A stretch of DNA of 64,000 nt from Limisalsivibrio acetivorans (lineage in GTDB: Bacteria > Chrysiogenota > Deferribacteres > Deferribacterales > Geovibrionaceae). Made by a program: the position numbers and the translations under genes. The DNA lies in contig NZ_ATWF01000001.1 of NCBI RefSeq assembly GCF_000421105.1, positions 2,305,407-2,369,406 on the forward strand. Reading direction: 5' to 3'. The notes beneath the pieces were generated by a model. That model saw only the letters and a program-made list of their open reading frames with translations. It did not search any database and was not told the origin of the DNA. Positions 54,695 to 64,000 of the stretch are shown one piece after another (the stretch's first letter is position 1; each line of letters starts with the position of its first letter).

Positions 54695-55909
54695 ATGGAT
54701 ATTTTGAAGGAGATATACAGCTACCTTGAGTCATACAGGGTTGTGCTGGCTGAAGTAGGTCTTTTGATAGTAGGGACCTATATATCATACATTCTGGCAA
54801 AGCGTTACGGGCTCCGGCTTATTGAGTCAACGGTGAACCGAACACAGTACAGATGGGACAACAAGCTCTACAACCGCAGGGTATTCCACGCCCTTGTGCC
54901 CCTGATACCGGCTTTTATTGCGTATTACGGGATGGATCTGTTCCCGTCCTTCGCAAAGCACGGCAAGCAGTTGGTGAACGGCTATACGATTATCGTACTT
55001 ATCGTATTTACGGACCGTCTTCTGAGTGCATTAACAGATATATACGGCGAACATCCAATCTCATATAAACGCCCCATAAAGGGTTATATCCAGCTGGTTA
55101 AGCTATTCGTATACATATTCGGCGGGCTGATCGCCTTCAGTTTCATAGCCGGCAAGTCGCCATGGGGATTCCTCAGCGGCATTGGTGCGCTAACAGCGGT
55201 TCTTATGCTCGTATTCAGGGACACTATCCTTAACTTTGTGGCGAGTCTCCTTATCATCCTGAACGACCTGGTCCATGTGGGTGACTGGATAGAGGTTCCC
55301 GAGCTGAACGTAGATGGTGATGTTGAAGAGATGGCGCTTCATACCATCAAGATACGCAACTTCGACAAAACAATCGTTACCATACCCACAAGGAAGCTTA
55401 TAGACGGCTCATTCAAGAACTGGCGGGGCATGCAGGAGAGCGGCGGCCGGCGGATAATGCGTTCATTATTCATAGATCAGAGTAGTGTCGGCTTCCTCAG
55501 TGCTGATGACATCGAGCGGCTCAAGGGGATCGCTGTATTGAGGGAATATATTGAGGATAAACAGGCTGAGCTAAAGGAGTATAACTCCAGAACCGGCGGT
55601 GACCATGACAGCATAAACAGCCGCAGGCTCACTAACCTTGGAACGTTTCGTGCCTATGTCGGTGGTTATTTGAGGAATAAGGAAGAGGTGCGTGACGATA
55701 TGACATTCCTTATCCGCCAACTCCCCCCATCGGAACATGGTGTGCCCATACAGGTTTACGTCTTTGCAAACACCATAGACTGGGCGGAATACGAAGCGAT
55801 ACAGGCGGATATCTTCGACCATCTCATAGCCGTTGTGCCCGAGTTTGGTCTCAGGATCTTCCAGTACCCTTCGGGTGCGGACTTGAAGGCTTTGGGTGGC
55901 CAAAAATAG
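54695..55909 (+). CDS. MscS-family mechanosensitive channel
   Basis: 404 residues, YbdG/MscM-like size. Several N-terminal membrane helices (AEVGLLIVGTYISYILAKRYG; NGYTIIVLIVFTDRLL; LVKLFVYIFGGLIAFSFIAG), then the pore helix GALTAVLMLVFRDTILNFVASLLIILND followed by VHVGDWIEVPELNVDGDVEEM, and a long cytoplasmic domain. It opens on membrane tension after osmotic downshift. Two bases after the FliK-like stop, so it shares that transcript. Confidence 0.9.
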   Translation: MDILKEIYSYLESYRVVLAEVGLLIVGTYISYILAKRYGLRLIESTVNRTQYRWDNKLYNRRVFHALVPLIPAFIAYYGMDLFPSFAKHGKQLVNGYTIIVLIVFTDRLLSALTDIYGEHPISYKRPIKGYIQLVKLFVYIFGGLIAFSFIAGKSPWGFLSGIGALTAVLMLVFRDTILNFVASLLIILNDLVHVGDWIEVPELNVDGDVEEMALHTIKIRNFDKTIVTIPTRKLIDGSFKNWRGMQESGGRRIMRSLFIDQSSVGFLSADDIERLKGIAVLREYIEDKQAELKEYNSRTGGDHDSINSRRLTNLGTFRAYVGGYLRNKEEVRDDMTFLIRQLPPSEHGVPIQVYVFANTIDWAEYEAIQADIFDHLIAVVPEFGLRIFQYPSGADLKALGGQK

Positions 55910-56153
55910 TTAGAATGTATTAGAAATATTGATTTTTGAAATATAATGTGGCAATATCGTGGTTAGTGTTTTATTTTTAATGAATGTTTTTTGAAAAAGA
56001 GCTTGTGTAATTTATAACGATATTTTATATTCTTCATTGCGGCAGTTTGTTAAAATAGAATAAAAGATTTAATAGATATTAGAACCTGTATATATTAGGG
56101 GATACGAGCTTATGTTGATTCTTTAATCTCGGTTCTAAACTAAGGAGACGGTT

Positions 56154-56939
56154 ATGGTTTACAAACCCGATGTAAAGCCTGTTCAGTCGGTTTATCACGC
56201 ACTGCAGCTTTTCGAGGTTTTCCGCACAGCAGAGAATAAGGACGAATTCGGCGTGACCGAGCTTAGCAAAGCTCTTGGTCTGCATAAGAATAATGTTTTC
56301 AGGCTCCTCGCTACCCTCGCATCAAGGGGCTATATAGAGCAGAACTTGAACACGGAGAACTACCGCCTCGGTATTGGTATATTCAACCTGGGGCAGAAGT
56401 TTGTGAATAAGCTGGGAATCCTCAAGCTTTCAAGACCCTTTATGGAGAAGATCGTCAGCGAGGTTAACGAATCCGTATATATCGGCATACTCCGTGAAGG
56501 GAACGTTATCTACCTCGATATAGCAGAGACGATGCTTCCGGTACGTGTTGTTTCAAGGGTAGGTAAGGATGTGCCTGCATACTGTACAGCCATCGGCAAG
56601 GTTCAGCTCGCATACTCCTCCGAGGAGGAGATCAATAAAATCTACATGGGCGCAAGACTTAAGAGATACACCGATACCACGATAACCTCCCTACCTGTCC
56701 TTAAAAAGGAGCTGAGAGGCGTTGCAGAGAAGGATTATGCCATGGACGACCAGGAATTTGAGGCAAGGGTAAAGTGTGTCGCCGTTCCTGTTAAGGATTA
56801 CCTCGGTATTCCCGTTGCTGCACTAAGCGTTACCGGCCCAGCATGTAGAATGACCGATGAGAGGATCGTAAATAATATTCTCCCCGTGGCAAAAAAGTAT
56901 GCAAGGGAAATAAGCAAGCGACTCGGTTACCAAGAATAA
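56154..56939 (+). CDS. IclR-family transcriptional regulator
   Basis: 261 residues. Winged helix-turn-helix (VTELSKALGLHKNNVFRLLATLASRGYIEQ) at ~33-65, then the IclR effector domain (VRVVSRVGKDVPAYCTAIGKVQLA, CVAVPVKDYLGIPVAALSVTGP). It responds to a small molecule; target genes cannot be read here. AAGGAGACGG precedes the ATG. Single-gene unit with its own terminator; it stands just upstream of the encapsulin operon but need not control it. Confidence 0.92.
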   Translation: MVYKPDVKPVQSVYHALQLFEVFRTAENKDEFGVTELSKALGLHKNNVFRLLATLASRGYIEQNLNTENYRLGIGIFNLGQKFVNKLGILKLSRPFMEKIVSEVNESVYIGILREGNVIYLDIAETMLPVRVVSRVGKDVPAYCTAIGKVQLAYSSEEEINKIYMGARLKRYTDTTITSLPVLKKELRGVAEKDYAMDDQEFEARVKCVAVPVKDYLGIPVAALSVTGPACRMTDERIVNNILPVAKKYAREISKRLGYQE

Positions 56940-56972
56940 AGCTAACTAACTGACATAACAATATTAAAAAAG

Positions 56973-56996
56973 GGCTGTCTTCGGACGGCCTTTTTT
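56973..56996 (+). terminator. Terminator after iclR-type gene
   Basis: GGCTGTC, UUCG tetraloop, GACGGCC (56973-56990), then T6. One T-G pair. Confidence 0.92.
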
Positions 56997-57035
56997 ATTG
57001 TATTAGCCTAAACGATAAAAATTATTAATTAGGGG

Positions 57036-57063
57036 TTGTCAGAGTGTTTTGTTGTGTTATTAT
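57036..57063 (+). promoter_or_regulatory. Candidate promoter of the encapsulin operon
   Basis: TTGTCA (57036-57041), 16 bases, TATTAT (57058-57063), about 36 bases before the EncFtn ATG. No clear Fur box was recognised. Confidence 0.6.
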
Positions 57064-57099
57064 TATAGGTGATCATAATTTTTGAACAGGAGGGAAATA

Positions 57100-57441
57100 A
57101 TGTCACAGTATCATGAACCCGTTGAAGAACTTAGCGCAAAGACGCGTGATTTTACAAGGGCGCTCAACAGTCTGAAGGAAGAGGTTGAGGCCATCGATTG
57201 GTATCAGCAGAGGGCTGATACAACAAGTGATCCCCAGCTTAAGTCTATCCTTGAGCACAACAGGGATGAAGAGATCGAGCACGCATGCATGGCCCTTGAG
57301 TGGCTGCGCAGAAATATGCCCGCATGGGATGAGCATCTCAGGGAGTTCCTCTTTACAGAAGGAGAGATTGGCCATCACGAAGAGGATGAAGGTGGCGAAT
57401 CCGAAGGCTCCGGCGGACTGGGCATCGGCAAGATCAAGTAG
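57100..57441 (+). CDS. Encapsulated ferritin-like protein (EncFtn)
   Basis: 113 residues from ATG 57100, preceded by AGGAGGG; an in-frame TTG 18 bases up lacks a ribosome site. EEVEAIDWYQQRAD and HNRDEEIEHACMALEWLRR hold the Glu and ExxH iron ligands of the EncFtn two-helix fold, which builds the ferroxidase site only as a ring of dimers. The C-terminal tail after an acidic/Gly linker, GGLGIGKIK, is an encapsulin cargo-loading peptide. It oxidises iron inside the shell encoded 40 bases downstream. Confidence 0.93.
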   Translation: MSQYHEPVEELSAKTRDFTRALNSLKEEVEAIDWYQQRADTTSDPQLKSILEHNRDEEIEHACMALEWLRRNMPAWDEHLREFLFTEGEIGHHEEDEGGESEGSGGLGIGKIK

Positions 57442-57480
57442 CAAAACTATCAGTAAATGATTTTAGAGGAGGATTATTAT

Positions 57481-58266
57481 ATGGATATTCTTAGACAGAG
57501 CTATGCACCCGTTAATGCGGTTGCATGGGAAGAGATAAACGATACAGCTAAGGAGGTGCTCACATCCTCACTTTCCGCGAGGAAGATAGTGGATGTAGTG
57601 CCCGTTGAAAATATGACTGGTGCCGTTAGTGAAGGGCGTATCGATGTTGTTAAGGACAAGTCGAAGGTTAACTACGGCATAAGCAGGGTTCTTCCCCTTG
57701 TGGAGAGCAGGATCCCCTTCTCCCTCAAGATATGGGAGCTGGATAACGCCGTAAGAGGTGCAGAGGATATCGACCTCGATGCCCTCGAGGATGCGGCAAG
57801 GGAGATTGCAGCTTTCGAGGAGAACGCTGTATATAACGGACTGCCCAAGGCGGGGATTAAAGGTCTGCTCAGCTCTTCGGAGCATGAGGCGCAGAAGTTT
57901 CCCGCAAAGGGTGAAGAGATCCCTGCGGCAGTGGGCAAGGCTCTCGGTCTTCTTAAGGAGGCTGCAGTAGAAGGACCATACAGCCTTGTGGTAAGCCCTG
58001 CAAAGTGGCAGCAGATCGTATCCCACATGAGTGGATATCCTCTCAAGAGGCACATTGAGGATATGATTGGCGGTTCCATTGTGATGAGCCGCAATATCGA
58101 TGATGCCCTGCTTATCTCCCAGAGAGGCGGGGATGTAAGACTCAACCTCGGAATGGATTTCTCCATCGGTTACGATAAGCACGACAGCGAGAAGGTTCAG
58201 CTCTACTTCACAGAATCATTCACATTCCAGATTCTGGATCCCGCAGCTTTCGTTGTATTCAAGTAA
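57481..58266 (+). CDS. Family 1 encapsulin shell protein
   Basis: 261 residues from ATG 57481 with AGAGGAGG upstream; the frame is open 8 codons earlier. HK97-type shell protein: APVNAVAWEEINDTAKEVLTSSLSARKIVDVV at the start, RGAEDIDLDALEDAAREIAAFEENAVYNG in the middle, and LYFTESFTFQILDPAAFVVF at the end are classic encapsulin blocks. It self-assembles into a compartment holding EncFtn as an iron store. A bidirectional terminator follows. Confidence 0.95.
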   Translation: MDILRQSYAPVNAVAWEEINDTAKEVLTSSLSARKIVDVVPVENMTGAVSEGRIDVVKDKSKVNYGISRVLPLVESRIPFSLKIWELDNAVRGAEDIDLDALEDAAREIAAFEENAVYNGLPKAGIKGLLSSSEHEAQKFPAKGEEIPAAVGKALGLLKEAAVEGPYSLVVSPAKWQQIVSHMSGYPLKRHIEDMIGGSIVMSRNIDDALLISQRGGDVRLNLGMDFSIGYDKHDSEKVQLYFTESFTFQILDPAAFVVFK

Positions 58267-58287
58267 AAAGATTACTTAATTACACAT

Positions 58288-58319
58288 AAAAAAAAGCCCC
58301 TCATTTGAGGGGCTTTTTT
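58288..58319. terminator. Bidirectional terminator between encapsulin and secF
   Basis: A8, GCCCCTC (58296-58302), loop ATTT, GAGGGGC (58307-58313), T6. It serves encapsulin on + and secF on -. Confidence 0.93.
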
Positions 58320-58349
58320 GTTTATAAACCTTGTCTGGAAGGCTTCCGT

Positions 58350-59258
58350 TTATGCGGCAGCTTCCTTTTTTGTTTTGATGGTATAAACGAACGCACTTGC
58401 TATACCGATGGAGGAGTAGGTTCCTACGATGACTCCAATGAGCAGTGCAAAGGCAAATCCGTTGATAACAGCACCTCCGAAGAGGTAGAGTGAGAGAACC
58501 GCAACGAGGGTTGTCAGCGAGGTGAGAACCGTTCGGCTGAGCGTCTCGTTAAGGCTCTTGTTCATCAGATCCTTAAGATTCATCTTCTCTGCGTCCTCAC
58601 CCCTCATGTTCTCCCGTATCCGGTCAAACACAACGATGGTATCGTTCAGCGAGTAACCAACGATGGTAAGCAGCGCCGCAATAATGGGAAGGTTTATCTC
58701 TCTACCCATAAGGCTGAAGATACCGAGGGTTATGATAACATCGTGGAAGATGGCGAGTACCGCTCCGAGTGAAAAGTTGAGCTGGAAGCGGAAGGCGATG
58801 TATAGAAGTACGCCCACGAGTGCGTAAAGCACGGCGTATCCCGCCTTTGTCTTAAGCTCTTCACCCACCTGGGGACCAACCTGCTCAACCCTTACTATCT
58901 TGAAGGGGTTTGATTTAAAGTTGGTCTCGAGCGTGTTCTTAATCTCCCGTGATACTTCCTCAAGTTCCTTTGAGGAGCGTTCCACACGTATGAGAACATC
59001 GGTTTCGTTACCGAAGTTCTGTATCACAACATCACCGAGGTTAAGCTTGCCGAGGGAGCCTCTTATTTCGTCAAGGTTGGGCTCGTTCTCGAAGCTAGCC
59101 TGGATAACAGTACCTCCGGCGAAGTCGATTCCATAGTTGAAACCCTTGCTGAATATCAGCCCGAGGCTGATTACCAGAAGGGCCCCTGAAACGGCGAAGA
59201 AGATCTTCGCCTTGGACAGAAAGTCTATCCTTGTTCCCTGTTTTACAATTTCCAGCAT
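58350..59258 (-). CDS. secF: Protein translocase subunit SecF
   Basis: 302 residues, six membrane helices. GLIFSKGFNYGIDFAGGTVIQ at the first periplasmic side, then GYAVLYALVGVLLYIAFRF, FHDVIITLGIF and TIVGYSLNDTIVVFDRIRE are the SecF blocks. With SecD and YajC it uses the proton gradient to help pull exported proteins out of SecYEG. Twelve bases after secD; last gene of the operon. Confidence 0.97.
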   Translation of the reverse strand: MLEIVKQGTRIDFLSKAKIFFAVSGALLVISLGLIFSKGFNYGIDFAGGTVIQASFENEPNLDEIRGSLGKLNLGDVVIQNFGNETDVLIRVERSSKELEEVSREIKNTLETNFKSNPFKIVRVEQVGPQVGEELKTKAGYAVLYALVGVLLYIAFRFQLNFSLGAVLAIFHDVIITLGIFSLMGREINLPIIAALLTIVGYSLNDTIVVFDRIRENMRGEDAEKMNLKDLMNKSLNETLSRTVLTSLTTLVAVLSLYLFGGAVINGFAFALLIGVIVGTYSSIGIASAFVYTIKTKKEAAA

Positions 59259-59270
59259 AATCAGCTCCGG

Positions 59271-60817
59271 TTAAATACTCAGTTTGGTGTTGTCGCCCCT
59301 TCTGAGAAGGAAGGCGAATAGTGTTCTTGTAAAGAAAATCGCCGTGAAAAGTGATGCAAGGATACCGATGGAGAGGGTAACTGCAAATCCTTTGATGGGT
59401 CCTGTTCCGAACTGGAAGAGAACCACAGCGGCGATGATCGTTGTTATGTTGGCATCCAGAATGGTGGAGAGTGCTTTCTCGTACCCGTACTCAATGGCGT
59501 TGAAGGGGGTTCTGCCGAGACGCAGTTCCTCACGCACACGCTCGAAGATAAGAACGTTTGCATCCACACTCATACCTATCGTAAGGATAAGACCCGCAAT
59601 ACCGGGGAGTGTGAGCGTGGCTTCAAACTGGCTCATTACCCCGAAGATAATAAGGAAGTTCATCGTGAGTGCGAGATCCGCAACTAAGCCGGCCAGTCTG
59701 TAGTAAACAAGCATGAAGAGCATAATGGCGATAACGCCTATTATAGCAGCCTTGAAGCCTTTGTTGATGGAGTCCTGCCCGAGGGAGGGCCCCACTGTTC
59801 TGTTCTCCTCTATCTCCACCGGAGCGGGAAGGCTCCCTGCCCTGAGTACGATGGCTATCTCCTTCGCTTCGGAGAGGTTTGCCATGCCGTCTATGTATGC
59901 CGAACCGCCGGCGATCCTGCTTTTAATAGTGGGAGCGGAGTAAACGTTGTCGTCAAGGACGATAGCCATCCTCTTGCCTACGTTCTCCCCCGTAACCTCT
60001 TCAAAAAGCTTGCTTCCTGCGGAATCGAGTGTGAATTCAACGATGGGCATGTTGTTCTGGGAGAAGTTTACCTGTGCATCAACAAGGTAGTCTCCGGAGA
60101 GAACGGCCTCTCTGTGCACAACATAGGGAACCTTCTGGATAGTCTGCCCTGTGGTTTGGTCCACGATTCTCTGGTACAGCAGCCTTGAGTTTGCGGGGAT
60201 ATTACCCTTTTCCACATCCTCTGCGGTCACATTCTCGTTAACTATATGAAACTTGAGCTGAGCAGTCTTACCGATAAGGCTTATCGCCTTCTCCGGCTCT
60301 GTGATGCCGGGGAGCTGAACAACGATCTGGTCCCTTCCTTGTCTCTGAATAACGGGTTCGGAAACACCGAATTCATCGATACGGTTGCGGACAACCTCAA
60401 GGGACTGCTCCACAGCGCTTTCCTTGATTCGCTTAACAGCTGTTTCGGTAAAGCGGAAGCTGAGCATATCCTCAGGGTTTCCAGATGCTATCTCTTCGAG
60501 GGAGGGATACCTGTTTGTTATGATCTCCTTAACCTGAGAGAAAGCCTCGTCGTTCTTAAGCGAGATGTTCAGCCTGCCCCTGTCATCAACCTGAACATAG
60601 CTAAAATCAATCTTCTCTGCTGAGAGCTCCTTGCGGAGTTTTGTGACGTAACTGTCGATTCTTGCCTCAACAGCTTTATCCGTTTCAACTCCGAGGATAA
60701 CGTGCATACCCCCCTGAAGGTCGAGGCCAAGCTTCATCTGCTTGCCCATGGGGAGCACAGAGAAGACGGACCATGCAACAACAACTGCGATTATGATCCA
60801 TCTGAGTTTAAGATTCA

Positions 60818-60818
<1 letters not shown>
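59271..60818 (-). CDS. secD: Protein translocase subunit SecD
   Basis: 515 residues. First helix, then LGLDLQGGMHVIL, a large periplasmic P1 domain (VRNRIDEFGVSEPVIQRQGRDQIVVQLPGI-type block at ~150-185), and five C-terminal helices with LTLPGIAGLILTIGMSVDANVLIFERVREEL. Partner of SecF. Start overlaps the yajC stop by one base. Confidence 0.97.
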
Positions 60819-63285
<2,467 letters not shown>

Positions 63286-63286
<1 letters not shown>

Positions 63287-64000
63287 TAAACGTTGTCGGC
63301 TATGTAGGCCTTTACCTTCTCAATATCGTTATCGATGGAAACCTTGCGTTTCTCCAGCCCTTCGATCCTTTTGATCCCCTCAGGTTTGTCCGGATCTTCG
63401 CCTATGGCATCACGAACAACGTCGGGGAATTTTGCCGGATGAGCCGTGGAGAGGCATACGGTTTTAAATTCTTCCTTATGGACAAGACCGGCTTTTACGC
63501 CGCAGGCCGTATGAGGATCGAGAACGTAGCCTGTCTCGTTGTAGAAGTCTCGTATAACGCCGACTGTTTCGTCGTTGGTTACGGAGTAGGTATCGATCTC
63601 CTCCTGAACCTTCTTCACATCAGCTTCGGGGAATTTGATTCCCTTCTCCTGTTTAAGTGTTTCCATAAGTCTATTTATGCGCTCTGTATCCTTTTCATAG
63701 AGGAAATACAGGTATCTTTCAAGATTGCTGGCGAGCTGGATATCCATGGAGGGGCTGTGGGTTGCCACAACATCCTGTAGTGTGTAATCCCCTGCCATGA
63801 TGAATCTGGAGAGTATGTTGTTCTCATTGGTTGCGAGAATAAGCTTTTCAATGGGAAGCCCCATCAGCTTTGCGAAGTATCCGGCGAAGATGTTGCCGAA
63901 GTTGCCCGTGGGGACAACGAAACGTATCTTTTCACCGTTTTCCGCAGCTCTGAAATAGGCGTGGAAGTAGTATACTATCTGCGCCAGTACCCTTGCCCAG
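63286..64000 (-). CDS. thrC: Threonine synthase (5'-partial)
   Basis: C-terminal ~237 residues; the frame is open to the window end, so the N-terminus with the PLP lysine is missing. Seen: INWAR-type opening WARVLAQIVYYFHAY, then RFVVPTGNFGNIFAGYFAKLMG, the phosphate-binding loop of ThrC, followed by GLPIEKLILATNENN and the C-terminal CLSTAHPAKFPDVV. It turns O-phosphohomoserine into threonine. An internal Met (63864) is not the real start. Confidence 0.93.

Overview
The window is 64 kb of a single bacterial chromosome of roughly 50% G+C, tightly packed with overlapping operons on both strands. The gene content points to a motile Gram-negative bacterium: flagellar export and switch genes with chemotaxis genes, an OmpA-type outer-membrane protein, SecDF-YajC, a lipoprotein, and the futalosine route to menaquinone (mqnC). 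Several GH57 enzymes next to a DUF4912 protein, encapsulin with its ferritin-like cargo, and flhF/flhG in one long flagellar operon would suit a Deferribacterota-like organism. That placement is an inference from gene content, not proven by the sequence.

Layout. (1) 1-8170, + strand: a glycogen/alpha-glucan operon with three GH57 enzymes (the first cut by the window edge), a GalT-like transferase, glycogen synthase and a DUF4912 protein. (2) 8197-9178: ferritin, followed by an unusual 63-bp tandem repeat lying before its terminator. (3) 9175-15032: small genes, mostly on the - strand: a DsrE-like exported protein, Mpg glycosylase, a lipoprotein (+), an NTF2-like/ATP-grasp pair and a methyltransferase. 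(4) 15443-17945: a 2.5-kb, AT-rich island with an OLD-family nuclease and an AlpA-like regulator. It is bounded by two exact copies of the last 18 bp of groEL. (5) 17928-20018: groES-groEL with promoter, CIRCE operator and terminator. (6) 20101-28439, - strand: mqnC, a GAF histidine kinase, a FapA/DUF342 protein, uvrA and a cell-wall amidase, nearly all overlapping.

(7) 28603-49520, + strand: a long motility locus, fliR-flhB-flhA-flhF-flhG-small membrane protein-fliA-cheB-fliM-fliN(Y)-cheY-cheZ-cheA. An OmpA protein, a tail-anchored unknown, a PP2C phosphatase, two STAS proteins, cheR and a PilZ-like protein follow. (8) 49521-53145: an accessory stretch with a 318-bp tandem duplication, two complete IS30-family elements and a third diverged copy of the same hairpin-rich repeat. 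(9) 53146-55909: probable continuation of the motility locus (SwrB/DUF6115-like, FliK-like) and an MscS channel. (10) 56154-58319: an IclR regulator and an EncFtn-encapsulin iron-storage operon. (11) 58350-64000, - strand: thrC (partial)-queA-tgt-yajC-secD-secF.

How the parts work together: region 1 makes and remodels glycogen. Region 7 builds and steers the flagellum: FlhF/FlhG set number and place, FliA drives late genes, CheA-CheY-CheZ-CheB-CheR form the signalling loop, and FliM/FliN the switch. The PP2C/STAS group looks like a partner-switching module lodged in that locus. Regions 2 and 10 give two separate iron stores. The parts least explained by standard annotation are the groEL-tail island, the hairpin-repeat family around the IS30 copies, and the 63-bp repeat behind ferritin.
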